A DNA stretch of 64,000 nucleotides from Myrmaecium sp. VS I D KN 1 (taxonomy: Eukaryota; Ascomycota; Dothideomycetes; Valsariales; Valsariaceae). Shown here in pieces: positions 33,104 through 43,358 of the stretch (its first letter is position 1; each line of letters opens with the position of its first letter). The stretch covers positions 390 to 64,389 of the forward strand of contig JADQAV010000007.1 in NCBI GenBank assembly GCA_019775845.1, in the 5' to 3' direction. The notes under the pieces were generated by a model, which had not been told where the DNA came from, did not search any database, and saw nothing but the letters and a program-made list of their open reading frames with translations. The translations under genes were made by a program, and so were the position numbers.

Positions 33104-35668
33104 ATGCAATCGCCTCTGCCCCCCTCCGTCCTCGTCATTGGCGCCGGTCCCGCGGGGCTGGTGACTGCGAAGACACTGCTCCATACTCCGAGCACCTCGC
33201 ACTTCCGCCTCACCCTTCTCGACCAGGAACCCCGCGTGGGAGGTGCGTGGGGGGTGGGCCCTCCGACGTCTCCGCGCGACGATGCCTGCCCCAGCGCCCT
33301 CGAGGAAGAAAGGGACGATGTCTGCTCGGTGGACGGGAGGCCGGGGCGAAAGCCCTGGAAGCTGAACCCCGAGATGCGGACGAACCTGAGCCGGTTCACA
33401 GTCTGCTTTCCCGACTTCAGCTGGCAGAGCGCATTGCGCGATGGGGACGCGAAGGAGGAAGGGAAGGACAGGGAACATGCGGAGGCTGAGGACCAGGGAA
33501 CGACACGTCTCCCGCTCTTCCCGCAGGCGTGGCAGGTTGGCCGCTATCTCGAGGCGTATGCGAGGAGGTACATCCCGAATGGGGTGCTGGAGCTTGGGTG
33601 TCGGGTCACGGCAGCAGAATTGGTCAACGTGGATGAGCAGAGGCAGAAGCAGGACGGCATAGATGGGCAAACATCCGGGCAAGCCGCCCGGCGTCGCATA
33701 TGGAGGGTCCGGTGGGAGAAGCGGGACGGGGAGCGGGACGGGGAGCGGGACGGCAGGGTCGAAGAGAGGGAAGAGCTGTTCGACTACCTCGTCATAGCAA
33801 CTGGCTTCTTCCATTCCCCCAGGCGCCCCACGTTCGACATCGAGCGAGAGCAAGAAGACAGCCCACCTGTGGTCCACAGCCACGACTTCAAGTCCGCCGT
33901 CGAGCTCCTTCGTTCCTCGCCGCATCCGCAAACAGGAAACACCACCACGGCCAGCGCGCAGGAGCCAGGTACCCTCCTCGTAGTCGGATCTTCCATGTCC
34001 GCCCTCGAAGCCGCCTCGATCGCCGCCTCCCAACTCTCCTCCTCTCTCCACTCGCCTCCGTCCGCCACACGCCCATCCTCACCCGGCCTCCGCCTTAGCG
34101 ATCGCATCACTCACATCACTCACGTCCTCCCTCACCCGCAGTACTCCGTCCCCGCCTACCTGCCTGATCCGCGACACATGCACGAGCCCGCCCCCACCTT
34201 CCTGCCCCTCGACCTGGCGCTTTACGATCTTTCCCGCCGCCCGCCCGGTCCCATCAACGCTTCATACGGGCTGGTCTCCGCGGAGGCCGCGCATGCCACG
34301 CACGAGTATCTGCGCGCCGCGCTTGGCTGGAAGGACGGCCATGAGCTCGGTGCACATGGCGCGGCGCTGGTGGCGGCACCTGCGGAGCTGGCGGAGCCGC
34401 CGCGGGTGGGCATTGAGGTGCTGGGCCGTGGCATGGGCGGATATGCGGGGTTTGTGCAAAGCGGGCTTGTGCGGACGCGGAGGGGGAGATTGATGAGGGT
34501 TGCCGGCGGGGGGCGGGTCGTGCTGGAGGGAGGCGAGACGGTGGAAGGGGTGCGGGGCGTGGTGTGGGCGGGCGGGTGGGAAGCGATGGCGGGATTGAAG
34601 TGGTTGCGAGATGAGGGGGTGAGGGCGCGACTAGGGCTGGATAGCGAACACGGGGCTACGGAGAGAGCGAGAAGGCTGCCGGTCCGATTGGGGAGGGAAG
34701 TGGTTTGGCCAGCAGACCGTGAGCTGCAAAAGTGCATGGCGTTCGTGGGATACTACGAGGGCCCCTATTGGGGGGTGATGGCCATGCAGGCACGACTACT
34801 GGCGCGGAGGCTGGGACAGTGCGCCACTCCTGGCGAGGAGGGCGGAAACGCCAGCGGGAGCGGGGCCGGGCCGGAGGAGGATCAGAATGACGAGGAGACG
34901 GCGTTCCAGCTGAGGATGCAGGCGCTGGGGGAGGCGCTTGATCGACGGGACCCGCGCGTGCCTCAGTTCTGGAACGGCGATTATGTGGGCTTGATGGAGC
35001 AGTTCGGGCGGGCCTTGGGCATCCTGCGCAGGGGCGGCGGGCGTGAAGGACCAGTGGTGCCGGCCAGGTATGTCCTCCCGGGCTGCGAGGACCTCACCGA
35101 GGCCGACGCTGCGCTGGCCGACCTGGCCGGCCTGCTGGCGGCGAGTCAGCGGGGCCGATTTCTGCCACGGGCAATCTGGCGCGGCTTGCAAGGCCGCTGG
35201 CATTTGCGCCGCAAAGTGGACAGTCGGTTACCCGCCCTGCCCTCGGGCGTCTTTGAGGGCTGCGCCGAGTTTCACCCAAGGGCACCGACCGGAAGCGCCT
35301 GGGACGGCGAGTATCTGTATGTCGAGCAGGGGCTGTTCGCCACGGATGCGGGCTTGCAGCTGCCGGCGCGCCAGCGGTACGTGTATCGGTACAGCGAGGA
35401 GAAGGAGCAAGTCACGGTCTGGTTCACCAAGGAGGACGGTCTCACGGTCGACTACCTGTTCCACGAGGTTATCGTCCGGGAAAGAGATGAGAACGGGGAC
35501 GAGCAAGGCTGGTTCGGTCGGGGCCACCATCTCTGTGTGCGCGACACCTATGATGCGACCTATAGGTTTTGCTTCCAGGGGGCGCTATTAGAGAGACTCG
35601 AGATCAGGCATGACGTTAAAGGGCCCAAAAAGGACTACATAAGCAGGAGTTGGTACGCGAAAGGTTGA
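33104..35668 (+). CDS. Flavin-dependent monooxygenase-like protein fused to a DUF6314-like domain
   Basis: Single exon of 854 residues. Residues 8-25 form a Rossmann FAD site (VLVIGAGPAGLVTAKTLL), RVGGAWG follows, and LLVVGSSMSALEAA near 290 looks like the NADPH site. The motif VIATGFFHSP is the FMO-type ATG-containing stretch. Several insertions are low-complexity, including an RDGERDGERDG repeat near 210. From about residue 685 a second domain starts (LPRAIWRGLQGRWHLRRKV, then FEGCAEFHPRAPTG, YLYVEQG, RYVYRYSEE, HHLCVRDTYDATY), which matches my memory of DUF6314. Substrate unknown. The frame is clean, so the fusion appears genuine rather than two genes. Confidence 0.87.
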   Translation: MQSPLPPSVLVIGAGPAGLVTAKTLLHTPSTSHFRLTLLDQEPRVGGAWGVGPPTSPRDDACPSALEEERDDVCSVDGRPGRKPWKLNPEMRTNLSRFTVCFPDFSWQSALRDGDAKEEGKDREHAEAEDQGTTRLPLFPQAWQVGRYLEAYARRYIPNGVLELGCRVTAAELVNVDEQRQKQDGIDGQTSGQAARRRIWRVRWEKRDGERDGERDGRVEEREELFDYLVIATGFFHSPRRPTFDIEREQEDSPPVVHSHDFKSAVELLRSSPHPQTGNTTTASAQEPGTLLVVGSSMSALEAASIAASQLSSSLHSPPSATRPSSPGLRLSDRITHITHVLPHPQYSVPAYLPDPRHMHEPAPTFLPLDLALYDLSRRPPGPINASYGLVSAEAAHATHEYLRAALGWKDGHELGAHGAALVAAPAELAEPPRVGIEVLGRGMGGYAGFVQSGLVRTRRGRLMRVAGGGRVVLEGGETVEGVRGVVWAGGWEAMAGLKWLRDEGVRARLGLDSEHGATERARRLPVRLGREVVWPADRELQKCMAFVGYYEGPYWGVMAMQARLLARRLGQCATPGEEGGNASGSGAGPEEDQNDEETAFQLRMQALGEALDRRDPRVPQFWNGDYVGLMEQFGRALGILRRGGGREGPVVPARYVLPGCEDLTEADAALADLAGLLAASQRGRFLPRAIWRGLQGRWHLRRKVDSRLPALPSGVFEGCAEFHPRAPTGSAWDGEYLYVEQGLFATDAGLQLPARQRYVYRYSEEKEQVTVWFTKEDGLTVDYLFHEVIVRERDENGDEQGWFGRGHHLCVRDTYDATYRFCFQGALLERLEIRHDVKGPKKDYISRSWYAKG

Positions 35669-35714
35669 AGTGTGAGGTACCGTCGCTGCATTGGTGTAGC
35701 TCCAAATCCGTCCG

Positions 35715-36992
35715 TCACGCTTTCTCCTCGCTCACAGCTCGGATGAACCCTGCGACGGCCATTCTGCCCTGGTCCCTTGCTGTGGCTTCCGTATGCAGCG
35801 CTCCCAACACATCCTTCCTCTCGAATCTTAGCCCCACACTCCGACAGACTTCTTCCAGCTCGTCCGCCTGACTAGTTGGCACCACCTCGTCTCTTCGCGC
35901 AGATAGCAGCAGTATCGGCAACTGCTTCGCTGCACTAGTCGTTCCGATGCTACGTAGCGCCGCCTCGGTGTCCCAGTGATTGCGGAGGAATGGCCAGAGG
36001 TGCTTATATGGCAGCCATTTCTGCGGATAGAGGGCCGCCAACATCTTGCGGATGCTGACAAAAGGCGTTTCGAGAACGAGACCACGGATCTGTGGCTTTG
36101 ATCCTGGTGAGCCCATGAAATCCTCGGCCGCGAGCCAGGAAGCCACGCCAGCACCAAGGCTTTGGCCCCATAGGACGAGGCGGAGGTCTGACGCCGGAGA
36201 ATCGGGGTGCAGGTAGGTTTCCCGGCACCACGTCAGCGCGGCTCGGGCATCGAGTTCAATGCCCCGTTGCGAGGCTCGGCCGCGGGAGGTCCAGTAACCC
36301 CGATAGGAGAGCGCAACGAGAGTGTAGTCGATCAGTAGGCTCGAGGGGTCGGTAGGATCGTGAAGCGATTTCAGGATCCTGGAGAGGGTGGGAAGGCGAG
36401 GCGGAAGTGACGCGCCGTTTCTGGAGAGGATGTTAGCTCCAGCGTGGAACGCGTCTCTGAGACGAGGAGCATGCCCTTGGAAATACATGACCACAACGTG
36501 CTTCCTCTGGTCAGGGGGCAAGGAATCGGCTATCCCCGCGGGAGCCGGGAGCTGTCCGACGCAAAGGCTGATCCCTGTCCCATCGAGCGACCGGATCCGC
36601 ATTTCTTCCCACTTGACCGGCTTGCACGTTTCTTCGTAGTCGGCGATCTTCTCCGAACGCGAGAAGGGCGGTAAGGAGGGCATGTAGATGATCTTGTTCT
36701 GGAAGATGACCAGCATGCAGCATTTGTAGACGTACATGCCCACGGTGCAGCCGAGGAGCACCAGCGGCGGGGTGAGGATGGCTGGCAGCACTCCATCGAA
36801 GAGTCCGCGCTTCGTGGCCAAGGTACCCGGTAGGTTACAGCAGAAGGGCGATTGCAATCGCCCTCGTCCTGGTCGAGGGGAGGGGCGCGCGATGGTCGTA
36901 ATGAAACTGCGGCGCAGCCGTTGTGAGCGAGTCACAGCATTGCACTGGGAAGAAGAATGCCAGAGCGAGCCGGTCGGAAGCTTGGGGGGCAT
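35715..36992 (-). CDS. Alpha/beta hydrolase, membrane-anchored (BEM46/ABHD13-like)
   Basis: Single exon, 425 residues. An Arg-rich N-terminus with a possible mitochondrial leader (RSFITTIARPSPRPGRGR) is followed by a hydrophobic segment at about 73-100. The hydrolase fold shows the oxyanion region MYFQGHAPRL, the nucleophile elbow LWGQSLGAGVASW, acid candidate LSARRDEVVP and the likely catalytic His in LGALHTEATARDQG. Activity is unknown; family members include lipases and thioesterases. The stop codons of this gene and the FMO gene are only 46 bp apart, so their 3' UTRs probably overlap. Confidence 0.88.
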   Translation of the reverse strand: MPPKLPTGSLWHSSSQCNAVTRSQRLRRSFITTIARPSPRPGRGRLQSPFCCNLPGTLATKRGLFDGVLPAILTPPLVLLGCTVGMYVYKCCMLVIFQNKIIYMPSLPPFSRSEKIADYEETCKPVKWEEMRIRSLDGTGISLCVGQLPAPAGIADSLPPDQRKHVVVMYFQGHAPRLRDAFHAGANILSRNGASLPPRLPTLSRILKSLHDPTDPSSLLIDYTLVALSYRGYWTSRGRASQRGIELDARAALTWCRETYLHPDSPASDLRLVLWGQSLGAGVASWLAAEDFMGSPGSKPQIRGLVLETPFVSIRKMLAALYPQKWLPYKHLWPFLRNHWDTEAALRSIGTTSAAKQLPILLLSARRDEVVPTSQADELEEVCRSVGLRFERKDVLGALHTEATARDQGRMAVAGFIRAVSEEKA

Positions 36993-37019
36993 GGTCCGTC
37001 AAGAAGGCGAGCGCGCTAC

Positions 37020-37086
37020 ATGGTGGTGGTGGTGATAGTGATAGTGATAGTGATGGTGATGGTGATGGTGATGGTGATGGTGGTGT
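37020..37086. repeat. GTGATA/GTGATG hexanucleotide microsatellite
   Basis: TGG triplets pass into three GTGATA-like and then five GTGATG-like units in the 5' flank of the hydrolase gene. Confidence 0.95.
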
Positions 37087-37505
37087 TGCAGTGGGAAGAC
37101 GGAGATGCCCTGTGCAGTGTGTCTCGTCATAGGGGGCCCGGGCACGCCCAATAAGCTGTCAGGATTTGATTCTTTAGGGCTACCAGGCATCCCCACTACC
37201 CGCAGTGCCCGCTTGCCTGAGGCTGTCCTGCTCTGTGCAAGGAGCTCCTGTGCATCCTACTCCGTAGGTATTTGTTAATTTCAGCTGCGCCGGACGGGAA
37301 GGAAAGGAAACGATTGTGAATCGGTAAATTTATCAAGTCATCATACAAAACGTATTGATCAAGGTCCTGTGTTTTCCATCACCTGCAACCCTCAATGGTC
37401 CCGACCAGGCGCAACCCGATGGTGGCGGAGGGGCAGCCCCGCCAAAAGTTCTTTTCCCCGATCGTGCCATCATCCGCGCAGTCGCCCTCTCACCCTCTCT
37501 CCCGG

Positions 37506-37512
37506 TGACTCA
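37506..37512 (+). promoter_or_regulatory. TGACTCA, Gcn4/CpcA-type site upstream of his4
   Basis: A perfect 7-bp palindromic core lies 72 bp before the start codon of a histidine gene, the expected place for cross-pathway control. Confidence 0.65.
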
Positions 37513-37583
37513 ACCCAAATCCCCGTCCGCTCCTCCGTTAAATATTCCTGAGAGGGCTTCAATCGAGGCTCTGCAAAGCCACC

Positions 37584-40284
37584 ATGGCCTCCTCATTCCT
37601 CCCGTCCATCGACATCGCTACCTACACCCAGCCCTCCCGCGGGCTGGGTCCCAAAGCCCTCTCCTACATCGGCAGCGTCTTCACCACCGTCGACGCCTCC
37701 AACGTCGACGACGCTTTCCTCTACCTCCAGCAGACCTTCGGCCTCTTCGCGACCGCCTTCGATGTCACCGCCCTCTCCTCCTTGGATGACGTTCTCTCCC
37801 TCCTCGACTCCGGTGCCGCCAAGGTCTTCGTCACTCGCGATCAGCTCGCCCAACTGAAGAACGAGAAGAATGTCGACCTCGACCGCGTCGCCCTGGAACT
37901 CTCCGGCACCCTCGGCGCGACGGACAAGAAGCAAGTGATCGACAATATCTCGGGCACCTCCGTGGGCGTCTTCGCTCGCGGCGTGCAAGACGTCGAGCTC
38001 GTCGAGGCGTGGTTGAAGGAGTACGGTTCTCCCCGGCCGGAGGTCTACGTCTCTTTCGCGGACACGAAGACTTCCGATGTCCTGCGTGTGACCAAGCTCT
38101 CTGCGATTCCTGTCATACCGGCCGCGCAACTGACGGTGGACGGCGCCTCCGACGAGTCCACGATCAATGTCGCTCAGCTGGTGCTGGCCAACGCGGTCAG
38201 CGACCGGCCGGACGGGCTTTACACCACACTTGTGACCGACGAGCGGGGCATCGCTCTGGGATTGGTCTACAGCAGTCCCGAGAGCGTGGCGGAGAGTCTG
38301 AAGACGGGTCGGGGTGTCTACCAGAGCCGAAAGCGGGGCCTGTGGTACAAGGGTGAAAGCAGCGGCGACATCCAGGAGCTCGTGAAGGTTGCGCTGGACT
38401 GCGACTCCGACTGCCTTCTCTTTACCGTGAAGCAGAAGGGCAGGGGCTTCTGCCATCTTGCCACGGCGACATGTTTCGGCCATTACCGCGGCCTCGCCCG
38501 CCTTCAACAGACTCTCCAGAGCCGGAAAGCTTCGGCACCGGAGGGCTCCTACACCGCTCGTCTCTTCAACGACCCTCAGTTGCTCAAGGCTAAAATCATG
38601 GAGGAAGCGAACGAATTGGTGGAGGCCAAAACGAAGGAAGAGGTGGCCTTCGAAGCCGCGGACGTTATGTACTTTGCTTTGACCAAGTGCATCGCCGCTG
38701 GAGTGACCTTGGAGGATGTTGAGCAGAATCTGGATGCCAAGAGCGTCAAGGTGAAGAGAAGGAGGGGCGATGCCAAGGGACCGTGGGCGGAGAAGATGGG
38801 CGTGTCGAATGGTGCACCAAAGGAACAGGAGGTAGTCAAGGAGGCGGCATCTGTGCCGAAGAGCAAGGACGACCCGGCCGGGACAAAGGATGGGAAGATC
38901 AGAATGAAGGCATATGTCACGGCGGACATGAAGCCCGAGGCTATTGACGAGGTTCTCCAACGTCCGTCGCAAAAGTCCAGCGAGAAGATCATGGGCATTG
39001 TTCACCCGATCATCAAGCGGGTGCGGGAGGGTGGTGACGCTGCCGTGTTGGAATTCACTCACAAGTTCGAGAAGGCCACGTCCCTGACGTCCCCGGTGCT
39101 GAAGGCCCCATTCCCCGAGTCTCTCATGCAGCTTGACCAGGAAACCATCGAAGCCATCGATGTCTCGTTCGAGAACATCCGTCGCTTCCACGAGGCGCAG
39201 AAGGACGAGCCTCTGACGGTCGAGACCATGCCTGGTGTTGTCTGTTCCCGCTTCTCGCGTCCCATCGAGCGCGTGGGTCTCTACGTTCCCGGTGGTACCG
39301 CCGTGCTTCCTTCCACCGCGCTCATGCTTGGTGTTCCCGCCATGGTCGCAGGCTGCAAGAAAATCGTGCTGGCCTCTCCCCCGAGAGCTGATGGGACCAT
39401 CACTCCCGAGATCGTCTATGTGGCCCACAAGGTTGGTGCTGAGAGCATCGTTCTCGCCGGTGGTGCCCAGGCCGTTGCTGCCATGGCGTATGGCACCGAG
39501 AGTGTCACCAAGGTTGACAAGATCCTCGGTCCCGGTAACCAGTTCGTCACCGCCGCCAAGATGATCGTCTCCAACGACGCGAATGCTGGCGTGGGTATCG
39601 ACATGCCTGCAGGCCCCAGTGAAGTGCTCGTCATTGCCGATGCTGATGCAAACCCCGCCTTCGTTGCCTCCGATCTCCTGAGTCAGGCCGAGCACGGTGT
39701 GGATTCGCAAGTTATTCTCATTGCTGTTGACCTGACGGAGCAACAGCTTGCTGCCATCGAAGACGAGCTTGACAAACAGGCCAAAGCCCTGCCACGCGTC
39801 GACATTGTCCGCGGCTCCATCGAGCACTCCGTGACTCTGGTCGTTCCGACTATCGAGGAGGCCATGAGGCTCAGCAACCTTTATGCACCTGAACATCTGA
39901 TCCTCCAGGTCAAGGATGCCGAGAAGGTCGTCGACCTTGTCGAGAATGCGGGTAGTGTGTTCGTTGGACAGTGGACCCCAGAGAGCGTTGGTGACTACTC
40001 TGCTGGTGTCAACCACTCACTTCGTAAGTTCTCACATTTTCTTAGTTTTCTCCCTGACTCCTCGTTCTGTTCAGAGCCACGATGCTAACATGGACGTAGC
40101 TACATATGGATACGCCAAGCAATATTCCGGCGTCAACCTTGGCTCCTACCTCAAACACATCACCGCGTCGAACCTCACCAGGGAAGGTTTGGAGAGAGTG
40201 GGAAAGTCAGTCATGCGGCTTGCTAAGGTGGAAGCTCTGGAGGCACACAGACGCGCTGTGAGCTTGAGATTGGGCGTGGAGTAG
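37584..40284 (+). CDS. his4: Trifunctional histidine biosynthesis protein HIS4
   Basis: Carries phosphoribosyl-ATP pyrophosphohydrolase, phosphoribosyl-AMP cyclohydrolase and histidinol dehydrogenase activities (histidine steps 2, 3, 9 and 10). Two exons (37584-40023, 40100-40284) and a 76-bp intron with a TGCTAAC branch-like site give 874 residues. The cyclohydrolase metal motif DCDSDCLLF with KGRGFCHLATATC lies at 272-295; the HisE part (KIMEEANELVEA, FEAADVMYF) at about 330-385; and histidinol dehydrogenase from about 440 (GPGNQFVTAAK, DMPAGPSEVLV, LSQAEHGVDSQ, YAPEHL). A Lys/Glu-rich linker joins the last two. A long antisense open frame is a composition shadow. Confidence 0.98.
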
Positions 40285-40814
40285 GGGCGTGATGTCTGGA
40301 CTCTTCATCTCGTTGATTTTCCCTCTGATCTGTATTGCGCATGTCTTTCACGATTTCCGAATGATGAGATTGGTGGCGATTCTTCCAATGTAGATATTCT
40401 TGGTTCTTGGGAGAGGGGGAAAAAGCATTTCTGTCTCTGCATGATCCTTACTCTTCCATCGTAAGTTGTGAGTGCCGAAAATTAAATGGCACCGACCTTG
40501 TAATCCGCAGTCACCTAATGCCTCCATGAGAGTGAAACGGTCAAGCTACGGTCACCATCCGGAGTACGAAGATGCTTCACCTCGTAAATTCCTCGGGTCT
40601 TTGTGTCTGCAGATGCAGTAAATATTCTTTTTCCTTGACCTCTTCATCGCGTGAGGCTCGTGTGATGGGCGAGACCGGACCGAACGAAAGGCTTGCAGGG
40701 GGTCCGAGGCTGAGTCAAAGGGTCGCAGGGCTCCGAAAATCGCCTTAAAAATCCCCCGCCGAAGCCCCTCCAACACCCACCGCACTCACCCGACACAGCC
40801 AGACATCGCACACC
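40285..40814. promoter_or_regulatory. his4 3' flank and hom2 promoter
   Basis: 530 bp. TGAGTCA at 40711-40717 lies 98 bp before the hom2 ATG. No gene seen. Confidence 0.55.
40711..40717 (+). promoter_or_regulatory. TGAGTCA, Gcn4/CpcA-type site upstream of hom2
   Basis: Perfect TGASTCA word in the promoter of an aspartate-family amino-acid gene. Confidence 0.6.
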
Positions 40815-42117
40815 ATGGACGCCGAGCACTTCACATCACCCACACGGGATTTCCCCAAGAGAAAGTGCGGTTAGTTGGCAATGGTCCCGATACGTGTTCA
40901 CGGCGGCGAAAGCTCACAGAATCCCCCCCCTCTGCAGGTGTCCTCGGAGCCACTGGATCGGTTGGCCAGCGGTTCATCCTCCTCCTCGCGCTCCACCCTC
41001 ACTTCACCCTCCATGCCGTGGGCGCGTCGGAGCGGTCGGCGGGCAAGAAGTACAAGGATGCGGTGAAGTGGAAGCAGGCATTGCCCATGTCCAAGGAGCT
41101 CGGCGAGCTGGTCGTACGGAAATGTGTGCCGGAAGAGTTCAAGGACTGCGACCTCATCTTCTCCGGTCTCGACAGCGACGTCGCCGGCGACATCGGTACG
41201 CACCTCGCCCCAGCCGCGCTTCCTCTGCTGACCCGTGCTTTGCAGAAACCGCGTTCCTGAAGGCCGAGCTGGCCGTCTTCTCCAACGCGAAGAACCACCG
41301 CCGGGATCCCATCGTCCCTCTCGTCGTCCCCACCGTCAACCTCTCCCACCTCGACGTCATCAAGCACCAGCGAAAAGACTACGGGCTGCAGAAGGGCTTC
41401 CTCGCCTGCAACTCCAACTGCGCCGTCATCGGCATCGTCATTCCCTTCGTCGCGCTGCAGGCCAAGTTCGGGCCCATCGACACCGTCAGCGTGGTCACCA
41501 TGCAGGCCGTCTCCGGCGCCGGCTACCCTGGCGTCAGCAGCATGGACATCATCGACAACATCGTCCCCTTCATCTCCGGCGAGGAGGACAAGCTTGAGTC
41601 GGAGGCCCAGAAGATCCTGGGAACGGTGAACGATGACGTCACGGGCTTCGTCGACCAGCCGATGCGCATCTCGGCGGCGTGCAATCGCGTGCCCGTCATC
41701 GATGGGCACACGGCGTGCGTCTCGCTGCGGTTCGCGAAGCGACCCCCGCCGAGCGCGGAGCAGGTCCGGCAGGCCATGCGCGAGTACGTGTCCGAGGCGC
41801 AGCGGATGGGCTGCCCGTCCGCGCCCAAGAACGCGATCGTGGTCATGGATGAGCCCGACCGGCCGCAGCCGAGGCTGGACAGGGAGACCGATCGGGGCTA
41901 TGCGGTGAGCGTGGGCCGGGTCCGGGAGGACGAGGCGGGGATCTTCGATATCAAGTTCGTTGCGCTCAGCCATAACAGTAAGTCCTTCTTCCGAAGATCG
42001 ATGATTGTTTCGGCGGGATGGTGCTGATTGAAGTTTTTTCTCTCTCTAGCTGTCATCGGTGCCGCTGGATCTTCCATCCTGAACGCGGAAGCTGCCGTCC
42101 TCAAGGGATTTGCTTGA
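40815..42117 (+). CDS. hom2: Aspartate-semialdehyde dehydrogenase
   Basis: Second step from aspartate to homoserine, threonine and methionine. Four exons (40815-40869, 40938-41195, 41246-41977, 42050-42117; introns 68, 50 and 72 bp) give 370 residues. The nucleotide loop [13 protein letters not shown] follows a short N-terminus. The catalytic Cys sits in [10 protein letters not shown], and the acid-base His in [14 protein letters not shown]. The last exon encodes only [22 protein letters not shown]. Length is normal for fungal Hom2. It follows his4 on the same strand. Confidence 0.97.
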
Positions 42118-43358
42118 GTTAGAGGGGAGAGTGACGTCCATGGAGATGTATGATGAACGTGAGAGACTACGAATTGCATGAGAGGCTGTGGTGAACCGTC
42201 CGGAAAAGGGAGGAAAGCAGAAGGTTATGATCGCAATGTTGTACAGGATATAAACCAATTCAATTTTACGCATGTGGAAGAAAGAACATACGACCCCTCC
42301 AGTTCACCTCAAGATTACTTCTCAGCCTATGTACTCATCCGCCATGACATGTCACATTCAGCCTATACCTAATCGACTGCACACAAAGCTCTCCCCCTGC
42401 ATCGGCGGAGAGGAAGAGGCATGGCCACGGGACACGACATGGAATTGATCATGTCACGATACGCGCGGCACGGTACTGTACAGTTCTAAGTTGCTGATTC
42501 ACCCATCTACTTACGAGGCCGAGAGCAGTATCTATGTAATCACCTTCAATATCTCTAGTACAGTACAATATGTCTTTTTACCTACCGCCGGTAATAGCAT
42601 CATCCCTTAATGACTATAGGAACATCCATTAGGTACCGTAAACATATATCTTTCGTCAGGTAGTTCACGCTAAAGGGAGGGTAGGCACCGGGATTGCATG
42701 AGGTGGATCCCGGCCGTGGTTGCGTGCTTGAGGGAAAGGAACGTGCAGGGCCACCCGCCCGCCAGTCCCGGCCCTATCACCTGTGCAGCTTTTGCTGAGA
42801 ACCTTTGGTGAATCCCGACACCCGACACCCTGTCACAGGTCGTTCCGGTGCGCCGCCGCCGTCGTTGTTGTCGTCGTCGCTTTCCGACCTTTCCTGCTCT
42901 TCTCTTCTCTCTCCGACTGAAGTATTCACGGCTACTTCCATTGTCAGACGAGGTACGAACATTCATGGTGTATTGTAACGGGGTGCAATTACAATTACGT
43001 TACCGTACGACTGCCACCAGTGTACTGTACTATACCATGATACCGTTACCTTCCCCGCCGCCACCCACAGTGCTGGTCCTTACCATTCTGACTACCAAGT
43101 ACTAGTAGCCAGACTCGCACGCCATCTGTCGCCATCCAGTCCCAGAATATCGCGAACCTCCCCCCTCACACGCACACTCTTCCAACACATTCGCCATACA
43201 GCCAGCCTTGCACCACCTCAGTCACACCGCTACAGCTGATCTGAGTCACTTCCTTGGCCTCCCTTGGCCGCCCCTGGCCGCGACGCGACCGCTGTCCGCC
43301 ATCTTTTTCCTCGCCCATCTCTTTCTTCCTCCGTCTTCCTTCCTTCCTCCTCTCCAAG
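42118..43358. other. hom2 3' flank and sconB 5' region
   Basis: 1.24 kb. The last 300 bp are CT-rich with TCTTCCT runs, likely sconB leader. The remainder is AT-rich with many GTAC words. No gene is supported. Confidence 0.5.

Larger units (their letters stand above)
36993..37583. promoter_or_regulatory. Divergent promoter, hydrolase gene / his4
   Basis: 591 bp. It contains the GTGATR microsatellite, TACTCCGTA (the reverse of TACGGAGTA) at 37258-37266 and a perfect TGACTCA at 37506-37512, 72 bp before the his4 ATG. Confidence 0.6.

Noticed and set aside
37593-40016. 807-codon open frame antisense to HIS4
   Set aside because: It mirrors HIS4 almost exactly, has no recognisable motif, and is explained by C-ending codon bias leaving the opposite frame free of stops.
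40999-41973. 324-codon frame antisense to hom2
   Set aside because: Arg/Asp/Gly-rich shadow opposite an exon with full motifs.
42148-42200. Box C-like ATGATGA near the hom2 3' end
   Set aside because: No box D or closing stem at a suitable distance.
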